From NCBI GenBank assembly GCA_001600695.1, contig BCKQ01000012.1:86096-150095 (forward strand): 64,000 bases of DNA, written 5' to 3'. Positions within the stretch are counted from its first letter, which is position 1; every line of letters begins with the position of its first letter. Positions 32,441 through 43,486 of this stretch are shown piece after piece. A program made the position numbers and the translations under genes. This DNA is from Ascoidea asiatica. Taxonomy: Eukaryota; Ascomycota; Saccharomycetes; Ascoideales; Ascoideaceae. The notes under the pieces were generated by a model. The model searched no databases. It saw only the letters and a program-made list of their open reading frames with translations, and had not been told where the DNA came from.

Positions 32441-32822
32441 AAAAGTTGAAAATTACAGTAATTTCAATTAAAAAAATGAATTTCTCGAGTCGCGTTTTGT
32501 GAAAGAAGAAAAAAAATACCTTTTTCAGTAGCAGTTGGAGATGAAATATTTCAGATGAATGCAATCGAGATACTAGAAACTTGTTCAATCTGATCAAAGT
32601 AGTTCTTCTGATTTAATATTTCCCTTCAGATCAATCATATTTGAAGAATAAAACAATAGGATTATACAAAATACAAGACGAAAAAAGAAATACTTCAAGA
32701 TTCAAAAAGATTTCAAACTAAATTGATCTTTAAATATTTTAAATCAAAGTAATTATTATATATTATCTATTTATTTTAATTAAAATTTAATATCAAATGA
32801 CTTTCATGATAATGAAAACCAT

Positions 32823-35800
32823 ATGAGCTCAAATATAAATAATAAAATTTTAAATTATGATTCAATTTCAATACCTGATGAGGATTATGAATATTTCGAT
32901 ATTGAGAAAAATTTAGATTTTAAAATCAATTCAATTGATATAGATTATGAATTATTAGTTAATCAAATTTATAAAAATTTTAATAAAATTAAAAATAAAC
33001 AATTAAATACTCAATTGAATAATGATGATATTGGAAATTTATTAAATAAAGCTTATAATGAAGTTTCAATTAAAAAACATAATAATATTTCATTAATCAA
33101 TGACTTAAATAATGAAAATATTATTGATATTGAGAGTGAGTTAAAAGCATCTGAAAATCATTTAGAAGATGATGATGTTCAAGATATTCAGCAAAATAAT
33201 CAAAATCTCCAAAAGATACCTCTGAACGATGTTGATTCTCAAAAATTGGACTCTCAAAGTAAAAATGACCTTGATCAATTAGAAAAATCTTTAAATTTTC
33301 CAAAAAATTTAAATATTCTACAGCAAACAACTAATACAAATATTCAACCACAACCGACAACTTCAAATCCCTTAATTCAATCTTCCCAAGCAATTACAGT
33401 TCCTAACAATACAAGTAGTATGAGCATAAACAAAAATGATAATCCAAATGAAAATGGAAATATATCTACCAATATCAATCATAGAAATCTTAGTGATGAT
33501 GATTTTGAAGTTATTGAAAAATTTAAAGATGATTATGAATCAAATAGTCTTCCAATGAAAAGACGATTAAGGTCAAGAAAACCAATACAAATATTACCAT
33601 ATTCAATTGAATATAAACAATATGATTTATCAAGTAAAGGTGATGAAGAAAAAGCAAATTTATTAGAATTAGCTGCTCATGAACTTAATCCTAAATTATT
33701 AGAATCTTTAAAAAAAGAATTGGAAGAAGAAGAATTTCAAAGACAAGAACATAAAAAAAATCAAATTGAAGAAAAAAAAAAATTATCTGAAGAAAAACAA
33801 AAATTGATTGAAGAAAAGAAAAAATTAAGACTTGAAAGAATTAAAGAAAAAGAATTAGAAGATGAATATAAATTGCAAAATCAAATTTTAATTCAAAATG
33901 GTATAAATAACTCAAAAAATAATGAAAATCAAATTAATAAAAATAATAAAAAAAAGTATAAGAAACGTAAAAAACATAAACCAACCATTTTTGACGATGA
34001 AGAATTTTTCAATAATCCAGAATTACTTCACTTAGCAAATAAAAAATTAAAACAACTTAATCTATTTTCTGATGATGATTCAAGTTCTGATACAAATTCT
34101 TTATCCTTAGATTCTGATAATTTATCTGATAGTTCTATAGAATCTTTAATAAAAACAAAATCTATAACTGAATTTAATAGAGATTTAGAGAAAGAGATGG
34201 ATAATGATCAAGAAAAACTTCCTTCTTTGAAAAAACTTAACTTAAATTATACAAAATTTGATATCAATGATAAGAATAATAAAAAAAAAGAAAATCCTAA
34301 TAATTTTCGAATGGAATCTAATGATGAATTTGATTTTGATAACAATTTTGAAGATAATAACATCTTTGATGGAAATAATGGTAATTTGGACCATGTAAAT
34401 AGAATAAATTCAAATATTTCTGCTGAGATCGATTCCGAAAATGAGACTTTACCAACTTTAAGAGAAATAAATATTTCTTCTTTCAATGATTCTAGTTTTT
34501 CAAAATCCTTTTCACTTTCGAACTCGTATTTAAGTGATAATGCTAGTGACAATGAAGGTGATATTGAAGATGATATTGAAGATGAGCTCATTGATTATAT
34601 TAATAATACAGACAATATTATGAAAGAGCCACAGATCAATTTAGATGCTACTATAGAATCTGTGGAAACCATAAGAAATAAAAAGCATAGTAATAGAAAA
34701 ACAAAGGGATATTCTACCTCAAAGGATGATGAATTTGACAATGGGGAAGCTACTGTTGCTTCAAATGTTATAACAAACCTCTTACTTGGAACTAGATCTA
34801 GATTATTAACAAAAAAGGAACTCAGATCAAAGGTGAAAGCTGCAAGGTCTGTTTTACCTGCATCTTATTGGACTGGTTTAAAAGATGACAAAGAAAAAAA
34901 AAGTTCTAAACCTTCTTTGAATTTCCGTCGTTCATTTGTACCTAGGAAAGGGTTAGCTAAAACAATCAAGAACAATAACCTCGCCACTGTAAAAGGTAAT
35001 ACTAAAGATGAATTAATGAAAGAATTTGGGAAAGATATTGGAAGTGAGTCGGAAAATGATCAAGAAAATAATTCATTGCTTAGAGATTCTATGGACGAAG
35101 AACAGCAATATTATGATGAGGCTGCTTTATCTGAGAAAAACGCGACGATAAAAAATTTCAGTGAAATTGATAGTAAAAAAATAATTGGAAATGAAACAAA
35201 TTCAAATATCAACTTTTCAGACAAATTACATGAAATTATAGATGTTACAGATTTTTCCGACGACCAGGAGTGTAGAGAATCTCTGCATACAGGTTTTGAT
35301 AAAATGTTAAGTTCAAATTCACACACTCTAGCTAGAAGTCGAAATAAAACCAAAGGGAATACAAAAAAAAATAAACAAAGCATACCGAAAGGTAAAATTA
35401 AGGTAGCTATTGAAGCTAGAAGTAAGCCAACAGGGAAACGAACAAGTTTCAAAATTCAAAAGCCAAACCTTAAAACGAGACAGCCACATTGGATTGATAA
35501 ATTTCTTCCGTCTTCTCATATGAAAGTTTTTTCTGCAAAAACTGCTGATTCGAATTCTTCGGCTTATAAAAATGGAGTGTCTTCTTACCACAAACCCAAG
35601 TATAAAGGTAATTCTCGTAATTCTGGGTTGTGGATGACCAATGATATCGAGCATGATAACATTGATTTGGAAAATGAAGGGAAGACTGGTCAATATCCCG
35701 AGCATATTGAAAATGAGGAAGACATAACTGAGCTTAATTATGATGAGTTTATAAATGATCCATTACAAGAGAATTCGATTTCTGAAAACAATTTTGCTTC

Positions 35801-38800
35801 AAATAATAAAAATCTGCATGTAAACAACAATCAAACTCGAGAAGCTGATATTATAAATTTAATGAAGCCTCGTTACTTCACAACTCAGATCGAAGAAGCA
35901 AGTGGACAATATGTTGCTGTGAGATCGAAGCAAAATAATATACCTAATATGGGATTGGAAGAAACTTTTCATAAAGAGTTTTCAATTACAGCTCTTTTGA
36001 AAAGTTTCAGTAAAACCTTGATAGAGGATCAATTTGAAAATATCAGTGGAATAGAAGAAAATATATTTAAACCCTTGAAATTTCATAGATCTAAATCTGG
36101 TAGTTTGCTTAATGAGCAATTTATGAAAGAGATATTTTCAATGAATGACCCGGCGAAAGTTTTTAAAAGTATACCTCAGGTGAGCTTCTCTGGGAATATA
36201 GAGCAGCTATTGTTAGATGTTATTTCCATTTACCAATCAAAGGAAAATCTTTTCAAAAAAGAATATTTTCAAAATGTTTTTATTTCTTTCAAGCAAATAT
36301 TATTATCCATTTACCAGTTGAAAACCAATTACGAGACTGAAGGTAACATATCAAAGCTTGAACAAAACTGTCTCCTGTTTTTAAAGTATGTGTCACAATT
36401 TGTTCAATATCTAAAAAGATTAATAGATAAAATCATACCTGAGCATAAGCGTATTTTCAAGTATTTCTTTATTTTTGCCATATCACAATGCTTCTTGATG
36501 TATTGGGAGCTTTATCAAATAATGTTTGTTGTTCCTGTATTGGATCAAAGCAAAGGCACAAATTCTGATAACAGAAAAAGAACATTTACTAGAACTTTTG
36601 AGAAGGATTTCAGAGATTTATCGAATATTTTGTTTAATTTTTTGGTTTGTTACTGTGATCCAGTTTTACTATTTTCGGAATTCATTGATTTCGAGGAACT
36701 TACTCCAATTCATGATTGCTTTTATATTATTAAATGGTCTATTTCTGCTCTTGAAAAATACAAAAAAATAGATTCATTGAAAAACTTGTCATTTTATGGA
36801 TTGTATAATAAATTTTGGGATAACTTTACTGGGATTGAAAATGCTCAAAAAAAATTTGATTTTATGTACCTTTTCACTTCAGTTTCTTTACAGGATGCAC
36901 CTGCTGAGCCAGTCTTTAACGAAGGTAAATGGGAGTTACTTAATAAATCTATTGGGTTGTTTGTAAATAGAATACAGAGAGGAAATAGAATAATCGGCAG
37001 TCCAAGAATGTATGAAAAATACAAAAACTTTTTCAAGAATATAATTCTTTGTATTGATCAGTTTCAGTTTGTTCCAACTAAAAATTTGATCAAAAGCATA
37101 TTTCGGTTGTTAAAGGCAAGTGATTTTCGGAATTTTGAGGAGGAGAAATATAATCTTAAAATCTTTAGTATTAATGATACTTTTTATATCGATGGAAGAC
37201 TTAAAGAACGAAGTAACTTTATAACGAATTTTATTAAAATCCTAATAAAATTTCGTCATGAGGTCAACAAACATGAGAAAAATAAAGTCAAAGTGCTAAG
37301 AAATGTTTGTCAATTTATTGAGCCAACAACTGGAATAATCTCAAGAGATGATGGAAAGTCGATGATTGATTTTTTACCAGATTTCATCAATAGAATGAAC
37401 ATATACTTGGCTATCACATTCATATCAAAGTCAGATTATTCTAAACAGTTGATTGAAATTACTAACACATTGACTAATGGGCAAAACGATTTAAACATTT
37501 TTAAAAAGTGTTTTGAGGTATTGATGAGTTTTTCTGTTATTAGATTTTCAGCAGGAGCTATAGAAGAAATGAGAAGTAACATTTTTGAAGAATTAATAAG
37601 AAAAATTGTACTAAATGTGAACAAGTCTTTCTTGCAAAATTTGAAGCAGATCAATATATTGGCAGGAATACTCTCAAATTTTTTATCGAATTTTGGGTCT
37701 TATTTATCAACAATGAAAAAGGATAATAAAATTCTTGAGTTTTTTTTTAGCACAATTCCCATGATTTTGAAGTTACCACTTTTTGAGTATGTTGGATTCA
37801 AAACAATAATTTCTAATCTTTATTATATTTTTGAGTTAATATCTTCTAAAGTTCCAGTAATGATAGAAGAATGGAAAAATAATCGATTGATGTCTGGTAG
37901 GATTGAAGAAATTGGGAAAAGGTTCGAAGAAGTTCAGAGTCAGTTAGTACATTTAATAGAATCTTTTTTTAAAAAAGTTACTTTCAAAAATGATAAGGCT
38001 TTACTAAAGTTTTATGACTTCTATTTAGAAAGAGTTATAGATGTGTTGGGAAATGTTTCTAATATTTTAGTGAGGAGTGAAGTTAAAAATTGGGATTCAT
38101 TAGTTGAGATTACCTGGAAAGGATTATTTCCTCAGGCTTCATCTAATTCCCTTTTAACTGTGGCGAGTTTGAAGGCTCATTATGATATTTTTTGGTTTTC
38201 TAAAGTTATAGAATTCAATAATATCGAGCAATTTTTGAGTATGAATCAGATAACTTTGATTAGTCCCTTATTTTATTATTTCATTCAAAATAATCGAGAT
38301 AAAGGGTTCAATTATTTGGTTTTACTTAAAAAGAAGGATATACACAATTCATTAAGACCACTAAGACTTAGTTCTGATAAATTTTGGATCAATATGTCTT
38401 TTGGTCAATTTAAAATACAAAAAATGGGTATTATTTATAACATTTTAACTAATCTTATCAATGATCATTCTTATATTTCAGAAGGATTAATTAAAGAGTT
38501 CATGAAAACTCTAAGATTATATTATCTTGAAGTTGAAGGAAGAGTATTAGAATCCAGTAAATGTCGAGAATTTTGCAAAGACATTCTCAACTTTTTATCT
38601 TATTCATCCACAATTGATGAGGGAAAAAATCAAACTTCTTTTTCTCTTTTCAAGTCTTATGATTACCATTTTCTAAGGGAAAAGCTTAATTTGGAGGCGG
38701 ATATTAATATTTTTGAAAATCAATTAAAATTTAAAATTTTTTCTTCGGAAATAGATTCATCAATTATCAATTTACAGGATATTTTTACAAATGCGATTTT

Positions 38801-39581
38801 GAAGGATGATTTCAAGACATTATATAAGGAAATCATTGATTTATATGGAAATTCAGGGGAGAGAGAAATTTTTTTTGTCAAAGACAATGTTTCCATGTTA
38901 GAAAAGCCAAATTCGATAAAAAGATCTCAAATACAAAAATTTGTTTTAATGATATCAGCTTATTTGTATTTGGCAACCTCAGCATCGGATTTTTCTGAAC
39001 TTTCGGAAAGATGTTGGATCATGTTATCCAATTTAAGTTCTATTATTATTGGGTTATTTGATAATGGTATAATTTTTGAACAGTCTGATATAATAGATTT
39101 AATCAAAATACTTTTGGAATTTAATCATTTATTTAGTTCTAGATTTATAAGAATTTTTCTGGAAACTGAAAAAATGGGAATTGTTTTTTTTTTTCAATGT
39201 CAATGTGCTATAAATTTTTTCAAAATTATTTCAAATATTTTTCAATTCTTAATATTCAAAGGAAGTGATAAATTTTTAAATCTATTGAAAGAAAAAACAT
39301 TATTTTTCATTAAATTGGAAAATTCTAGACTACTGGAATTTCCATTGAGATCTTTTTCAAGTACTTATGCACCAGTTAGATTGATTGATGATCTTAATAG
39401 AAATTTAAATTTTGATTTAAGTGAATTAAGAGAAAAAACTATAAGCATTACTGTAGAAGAATTGAAAAAAATAGTTATTCAAGCTCAAGTTCAAATGCTT
39501 TATGAATTAGGGCTTTTACCCTTGGAACCATTAAATTCAGTAGACCAGATTTCTGGTACTTTAGCCAATTTAATAATATGA
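32823..39581 (+). CDS. MMS22: MMS22/Mus7 family replication-repair protein
   Basis: 2252 residues, the largest product here. The N-terminal half is disordered and charged, with a Lys/Glu coiled segment (about 295-350, 'EEKKKLSEEKQKLIEEKKKL') and the short conserved 'ARSVLPASYWTGL' (about 670), which recalls the 'VLPASWLRLD' motif of fungal Mus7 proteins. From about residue 1010 ('LMKPRYFTTQIEEASGQYV') to the end it is ordered and helical, as in the Mus7/MMS22 family. In S. cerevisiae, Mms22 links the cullin Rtt101 and Mms1 to replisomes, ubiquitinating histone H3 and supporting fork restart and homologous recombination. S. pombe Mus7 is about 1900 residues; the extra length here is N-terminal low complexity. 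Codon use is slightly less AT-biased in the C-terminal half. Confidence 0.75.
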   Translation: MSSNINNKILNYDSISIPDEDYEYFDIEKNLDFKINSIDIDYELLVNQIYKNFNKIKNKQLNTQLNNDDIGNLLNKAYNEVSIKKHNNISLINDLNNENIIDIESELKASENHLEDDDVQDIQQNNQNLQKIPLNDVDSQKLDSQSKNDLDQLEKSLNFPKNLNILQQTTNTNIQPQPTTSNPLIQSSQAITVPNNTSSMSINKNDNPNENGNISTNINHRNLSDDDFEVIEKFKDDYESNSLPMKRRLRSRKPIQILPYSIEYKQYDLSSKGDEEKANLLELAAHELNPKLLESLKKELEEEEFQRQEHKKNQIEEKKKLSEEKQKLIEEKKKLRLERIKEKELEDEYKLQNQILIQNGINNSKNNENQINKNNKKKYKKRKKHKPTIFDDEEFFNNPELLHLANKKLKQLNLFSDDDSSSDTNSLSLDSDNLSDSSIESLIKTKSITEFNRDLEKEMDNDQEKLPSLKKLNLNYTKFDINDKNNKKKENPNNFRMESNDEFDFDNNFEDNNIFDGNNGNLDHVNRINSNISAEIDSENETLPTLREINISSFNDSSFSKSFSLSNSYLSDNASDNEGDIEDDIEDELIDYINNTDNIMKEPQINLDATIESVETIRNKKHSNRKTKGYSTSKDDEFDNGEATVASNVITNLLLGTRSRLLTKKELRSKVKAARSVLPASYWTGLKDDKEKKSSKPSLNFRRSFVPRKGLAKTIKNNNLATVKGNTKDELMKEFGKDIGSESENDQENNSLLRDSMDEEQQYYDEAALSEKNATIKNFSEIDSKKIIGNETNSNINFSDKLHEIIDVTDFSDDQECRESLHTGFDKMLSSNSHTLARSRNKTKGNTKKNKQSIPKGKIKVAIEARSKPTGKRTSFKIQKPNLKTRQPHWIDKFLPSSHMKVFSAKTADSNSSAYKNGVSSYHKPKYKGNSRNSGLWMTNDIEHDNIDLENEGKTGQYPEHIENEEDITELNYDEFINDPLQENSISENNFASNNKNLHVNNNQTREADIINLMKPRYFTTQIEEASGQYVAVRSKQNNIPNMGLEETFHKEFSITALLKSFSKTLIEDQFENISGIEENIFKPLKFHRSKSGSLLNEQFMKEIFSMNDPAKVFKSIPQVSFSGNIEQLLLDVISIYQSKENLFKKEYFQNVFISFKQILLSIYQLKTNYETEGNISKLEQNCLLFLKYVSQFVQYLKRLIDKIIPEHKRIFKYFFIFAISQCFLMYWELYQIMFVVPVLDQSKGTNSDNRKRTFTRTFEKDFRDLSNILFNFLVCYCDPVLLFSEFIDFEELTPIHDCFYIIKWSISALEKYKKIDSLKNLSFYGLYNKFWDNFTGIENAQKKFDFMYLFTSVSLQDAPAEPVFNEGKWELLNKSIGLFVNRIQRGNRIIGSPRMYEKYKNFFKNIILCIDQFQFVPTKNLIKSIFRLLKASDFRNFEEEKYNLKIFSINDTFYIDGRLKERSNFITNFIKILIKFRHEVNKHEKNKVKVLRNVCQFIEPTTGIISRDDGKSMIDFLPDFINRMNIYLAITFISKSDYSKQLIEITNTLTNGQNDLNIFKKCFEVLMSFSVIRFSAGAIEEMRSNIFEELIRKIVLNVNKSFLQNLKQINILAGILSNFLSNFGSYLSTMKKDNKILEFFFSTIPMILKLPLFEYVGFKTIISNLYYIFELISSKVPVMIEEWKNNRLMSGRIEEIGKRFEEVQSQLVHLIESFFKKVTFKNDKALLKFYDFYLERVIDVLGNVSNILVRSEVKNWDSLVEITWKGLFPQASSNSLLTVASLKAHYDIFWFSKVIEFNNIEQFLSMNQITLISPLFYYFIQNNRDKGFNYLVLLKKKDIHNSLRPLRLSSDKFWINMSFGQFKIQKMGIIYNILTNLINDHSYISEGLIKEFMKTLRLYYLEVEGRVLESSKCREFCKDILNFLSYSSTIDEGKNQTSFSLFKSYDYHFLREKLNLEADINIFENQLKFKIFSSEIDSSIINLQDIFTNAILKDDFKTLYKEIIDLYGNSGEREIFFVKDNVSMLEKPNSIKRSQIQKFVLMISAYLYLATSASDFSELSERCWIMLSNLSSIIIGLFDNGIIFEQSDIIDLIKILLEFNHLFSSRFIRIFLETEKMGIVFFFQCQCAINFFKIISNIFQFLIFKGSDKFLNLLKEKTLFFIKLENSRLLEFPLRSFSSTYAPVRLIDDLNRNLNFDLSELREKTISITVEELKKIVIQAQVQMLYELGLLPLEPLNSVDQISGTLANLII

Positions 39582-39958
39582 CATTTTATGTAAATTTTCA
39601 TTTTCTATCATGAAAAATGTAAGATAAAATGATTTCAAACGTAGATTAACTAAGAAATGAAAACTTACTAATGGATTTCGATATTTTAATAGTTCTTTGT
39701 AATAATTTAGAAGAACAAATGTATTCTTCTTTTTCGGTTGACTTTTACTGCAAGTAAGAAATTTAAAGAAATTAATTATTTATAAGTATTTTCAAATTAA
39801 AATTAAGAGAAAAAAAACTATAGACCAAGTACCAAATATAAGAAAAAAATAAAAATTGTGAAAAAAATAAGTAGAGAAAAAAATTTTTATAAAGAAAAGA
39901 ACAAAATTAATGAAAAAATTAAACAAAATAGTAAGGGATTGCTTTAAAAAGGTATTCC
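39582..39958. other. Convergent intergenic region MMS22 / SSA Hsp70
   Basis: 377 bp of AT-rich sequence between two stop codons. No GC-rich patch, no ORF of note, no RNA gene recognised. Confidence 0.5.
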
Positions 39959-41938
39959 TTAATCAACTTCTTCAACAGTTGGACCTGAAGAACCACCTTC
40001 TTTTGGAGCACCAGAAGCTCCTGGGAATCCACCAGCACCACCAGGCATTCCACCGGGCATACCACCCATACCAGGAATACCACCTTCTGGAGCACCACCA
40101 GATTGATAGAATTTCATCATAATTGGATTTGAAGTTTCTTCTAATTCTTTTTGTTTATCTTTATATTCATCTGTTGAAGCAGATTGAGAGCTGTCTAACC
40201 AAGAAATAGTTTCTTCAATTGCTTTTGTTAATTTTTCAATATCATCTTTATCAACTTTTTCTTTAAATTTTTGTTCAGAAATTGTATTTTTTAAAGAATA
40301 AGTATAAGATTCCAAACCATTCTTTGCAGAAATTCTTTCAGCTTCTTTTTCATCTTCTTCTTTAAATTTTTCAGCTTCAGAAACCATTCTTTCGATATCA
40401 TCTTTTGATAATCTACCTTTATCATTAGTAATAGTAATTTTAGAAGATTTACCAGTACCTTTTTCTAAAGCAGAAACATTTAAAATACCATTAGCATCAA
40501 TATCAAAAGTAACTTCAACTTGAGGAATACCTCTTGGAGCAGGTGGAATACCAGATAATTCAAATTTACCTAATAAATTATTATCTCTAGTTCTTGCTCT
40601 TTCACCTTCAAAAACTTGAATTAAAACACCAGGTTGATTATCAGCATAAGTTGAGAAAATTTCTGATTTTTTAGTTGGAATTGTTGAATTTCTTGGAATT
40701 AATTTTGTCATTACACCACCTGCAGTTTCAATACCTAAAGATAATGGAGTAACATCTAACAATAATAAATCTTGAGTTTTTGAAGATTTATCACCAGTTA
40801 AAATTGCAGCTTGAACAGCAGCACCATAAGCAACAGCTTCATCAGGATTAATTGATTTATTTGGTTCTTTACCATTAAAGAAATCAGAAACTAATTTTTG
40901 AACTTTTGGAATTCTTGTTGAACCACCAACTAAAACAATTTCATTAACTTGAGATTTATCAATTTTAGCATCTCTCAAAACTTTTTCAACAGGATCAATT
41001 GTAGATCTAAATAAATCAGAACATAATTCTTCAAATCTTGCTCTTGTAATTGAAGTATAGAAATCAAAACCTTCATATAAAGAATCAATTTCAATTGAAG
41101 TTTGAGTTGATGAAGATAAAGTTCTTTTTGCTCTTTCACAAGCAGTTCTTAATCTTCTAAGAGATCTTTGATTACCACTTGGATCTTTTTTAAATTTTCT
41201 TTTAAATTCAGTAACAAAATGATTAACTAATCTATTATCAAAATCTTCACCACCTAAATGAGTATCACCGGCAGTTGCTTTAACTTCAAAAATACCTTCA
41301 TCAATTGATAATAGAGATACATCAAAAGTACCACCACCTAAATCAAAAATTAAAACATTATGATCACCAGCACCAGTATCTTTTTTATCTAAACCATAAG
41401 CAATTGCAGCTGCAGTTGGTTCATTAATAATTCTTAAAACATTTAAACCACAAATTAAACCAGCATCTTTTGTTGCTTGTCTTTGAGAATCATTAAAATA
41501 GGCAGGAACTGTAATAACTGCATCTTTAACTTTACCACCTAAATAACTTTCTGCAGTTTCTTTCATTTTTGTTAAAATCATTGAAGAAATTTCTTCTGGA
41601 GAAAAAGTTTTTGTTTCACCTTTAAATTCAACTTGAATAATTGGTTTTTCACCTTTATTAATAACTTTAAATGGATAATGTTTCATATCACTTTGAACCT
41701 CAGGATCATTAAATTTTCTACCAATTAATCTTTTTGCATCAAAAACAGTATTTTTTGGATTCATTGCAGCTTGATTTTTTGCAGCATCACCAATTAATCT
41801 TTCAGTATCAGTAAAAGCAACATAAGAAGGAGTTGTTCTATTACCTTGATCATTAGCAATAATTTCAACTCTATCATTTGTAAAATGAGCAACACATGAA
41901 TAGGTTGTACCTAAATCAATACCAATTGCTTTTGACAT
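39959..41938 (-). CDS. SSA: Cytosolic Hsp70 chaperone, SSA type
   Basis: 659 residues. The ATPase domain begins '[16 protein letters not shown]' and contains '[17 protein letters not shown]', '[21 protein letters not shown]' and '[17 protein letters not shown]' (phosphate and adenosine sites intact). The substrate-binding domain (about 390-510) has '[19 protein letters not shown]', the lid follows, then a Gly/Met/Pro tail of GGMPGG repeats and the C-terminal EEVD that docks TPR co-chaperones and Sis1. The EEVD end and lack of a signal or transit peptide make it cytosolic SSA1-4 type. The gene has the regular, less Asn-rich codon pattern of a highly expressed gene. The promoter shows an extended heat-shock element array. 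Which SSA paralogue it is cannot be told. Confidence 0.97.
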   Translation of the reverse strand: MSKAIGIDLGTTYSCVAHFTNDRVEIIANDQGNRTTPSYVAFTDTERLIGDAAKNQAAMNPKNTVFDAKRLIGRKFNDPEVQSDMKHYPFKVINKGEKPIIQVEFKGETKTFSPEEISSMILTKMKETAESYLGGKVKDAVITVPAYFNDSQRQATKDAGLICGLNVLRIINEPTAAAIAYGLDKKDTGAGDHNVLIFDLGGGTFDVSLLSIDEGIFEVKATAGDTHLGGEDFDNRLVNHFVTEFKRKFKKDPSGNQRSLRRLRTACERAKRTLSSSTQTSIEIDSLYEGFDFYTSITRARFEELCSDLFRSTIDPVEKVLRDAKIDKSQVNEIVLVGGSTRIPKVQKLVSDFFNGKEPNKSINPDEAVAYGAAVQAAILTGDKSSKTQDLLLLDVTPLSLGIETAGGVMTKLIPRNSTIPTKKSEIFSTYADNQPGVLIQVFEGERARTRDNNLLGKFELSGIPPAPRGIPQVEVTFDIDANGILNVSALEKGTGKSSKITITNDKGRLSKDDIERMVSEAEKFKEEDEKEAERISAKNGLESYTYSLKNTISEQKFKEKVDKDDIEKLTKAIEETISWLDSSQSASTDEYKDKQKELEETSNPIMMKFYQSGGAPEGGIPGMGGMPGGMPGGAGGFPGASGAPKEGGSSGPTVEEVD

Positions 41939-42380
41939 TTTTAATTTAATTTAATTTTATTTGAATTGATTGTTTAATAATTTGTTTGATTGATTGAATA
42001 ATTTGAATAAAAAATAATTTGTAAATTTAAGTAAGATTATAATATAAAAGTTATAGCGCTTATTAAAAAATTGATTAGTTATTTTAAATTAAGTAATTAA
42101 TAAAATAAGTAATTTATAATTGATAAAAAATAAAGTAAAGATTAAAAATCAAAAATGAATTGAATTGAAGTAAATCGAGGATTTATATATTAAATATATT
42201 CTGTTGAAATTAAACAAGATACGATTGAATTATTAGAGTTGACTAAGAGCAAGAGCAATTAGAGTGTTCCCTCTAAAGGAATCATTGACAAACTACTCAT
42301 TAAGCAAGCGATTATTACTATTATTAGTTGATTATCATAGTTACTAACACTCTTATTACAGTTATTTTTACAGGAGTTTA

Positions 42381-42420
42381 TTCTAGTTTGTTCTGGGTTG
42401 TTCTGGTTTATTCTGAATTC
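42381..42420 (+). promoter_or_regulatory. Step-type heat-shock element: four TTC units at 10-bp spacing
   Basis: TTC starts at 42381, 42391, 42401 and 42411, exactly 10 bp apart (units of the form TTCTGGnTTG). Direct repeats of nTTCn with 5-bp gaps are the step-type heat-shock element bound by Hsf1. Located 443-482 bp upstream of the Hsp70 ATG. Confidence 0.75.
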
Positions 42421-42430
42421 AGGGGAAAAA

Positions 42431-42540
42431 GAATAAAATACAAAAAAATAGAACTGAATAGAACTGAATAGAAATGAAAAGAATCCAGTAGAAAACAAGA
42501 GAACAAAATAGAACAAAATGGAATCAAATAGAACAAACTC
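42431..42540 (+). promoter_or_regulatory. Extended GAA decamer array (step-type HSE, ten GAA units in register)
   Basis: GAA begins at 42431, 42451, 42461, 42471, 42481, 42491, 42501, 42511, 42521 and 42531. Every one is in exact 10-bp register; 42441 has CAA. The seven bases between units vary, so only the GAA and its spacing are conserved. This is the reverse orientation of the TTC array at 42381. Ten base pairs is about one helical turn, so all sites face the same side of DNA, the arrangement expected for Hsf1 binding. Confidence 0.75.
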
Positions 42541-42546
42541 AAGATG

Positions 42547-42574
42547 GAAAACGGTGGAATATTCTAGAATTTCC
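42547..42574 (+). promoter_or_regulatory. Canonical heat-shock element GAAnnTTCnnGAA plus flanking units
   Basis: GAA 42557-42559, TTC 42562-42564 and GAA 42567-42569 are perfectly spaced inverted units; a fourth unit TCC (42572-42574) has one mismatch, and a further GAA lies at 42547 in the same 10-bp phase. This is the standard binding site of an Hsf1 trimer. Confidence 0.85.
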
Positions 42575-42895
42575 AGTGGCATGGACACTCACTTCCCTGC
42601 TTCCCGAGAAGGCCCATAGAACTAGTAGAACACTTTGTTCTTACAACACTGAGACACTAAACACTTACAAAACTGAGGAGTCTGGTGGAAGTGAAGGAAG
42701 AACTGGAGAAAATGGTGTGGTTGGTGGTATGGTTTGTGGTGTGGTTAGTTTTGCTTCTCTGCGGTGTTTCTGTGTTTCTGAGCTTTTTAGTTTTTTACAA
42801 TTTAAATCATCTCGGCTAGGGGCAAACTGCTCAATAAGGCAGGCACGTTTGATGCATAAGTAGCATACCCCGACCTAATAAGAGCCGACTTGCAA

Positions 42896-42903
42896 CATGT
42901 GAC
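42896..42903 (-). promoter_or_regulatory. E-box GTCACATG (reverse)
   Basis: CATGTGAC on the + strand, 258 bp upstream of the DCS1 ATG. Another copy of the core shared by several promoters here. Confidence 0.45.
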
Positions 42904-43160
42904 TTTAATTTCCAAAATTCCAAAATAGGAAGGAACAAAATGAATGTTTAAAAGTACCACTGAAATGGGTCTCTTAATAAAATGAAATCAGTATTTATAT
43001 TCAAAATTGGGGTCCCACATATTTGGTTTCAATTTACTTTATTATTATATTTAAATTAAATACAGTAAATTTTAATATTTCATTAAGTTGAAATGAATTG
43101 AAATGAATTGAATGAATAATAAATCAATTAGAGATTTAATTTCAATAAACTAGTTTAAAA

Positions 43161-43453
43161 ATGGATGAACCAACAATAAAAAAACAAAAACTGAATAGTT
43201 CTGAAACAATTAATAATGTGGAAACAGTTGATAATCAAGAAAATAAAGATATTGATGATTCAAAAGATAATGAAGTTTTAATAAATTTATTGAAAAAATT
43301 TGAATTTATAAAAATTTTAGATTCTAATCCACAATCTAAAACTTTATCATTATTAGGAAAAATTAATAATAAAGATTCAATAATTTCTTTAGAAAAAACT
43401 CATTTTTTAATTGAAAATGTTGAAAACATTCAAAATTCAAATACTAATAAAAC

Positions 43454-43486
<33 letters not shown>

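Larger units (their letters stand above)
32233..32822. promoter_or_regulatory. Upstream region of MMS22 with GC-rich patch, hairpin and MCB-like sites
   Basis: 590 bp. A GC-richer patch at about 32345-32500 holds an 8-bp perfect inverted repeat (AGAGCCCT at 32355-32362 and AGGGCTCT at 32379-32386), an ACGCGT (MCB) at 32435-32440 and TCGCGTTTT at 32490-32498. The rest is AT-rich leader. Confidence 0.5.
41939..43160. promoter_or_regulatory. 1.2-kb divergent promoter region of SSA Hsp70 and DCS1
   Basis: Contains, from the Hsp70 side: an AT-rich leader, the TTC and GAA decamer arrays (42381-42540), a canonical heat-shock element (42557-42574), STRE-like AGGGG at 42421-42425 and 42818-42822, a GC-rich island (about 42555-42890), and an E-box CATGTGAC at 42896-42903. 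Two short ORFs here (42259-42588 minus and 42576-42863 plus) lie across these elements and have no family resemblance. Confidence 0.75.

Noticed and set aside
42259-42588. 109-codon minus-strand ORF across the Hsp70 promoter
   Set aside because: It overlaps the heat-shock element arrays, whose 10-bp period explains the repeated Phe/Ser pattern. No family resemblance.
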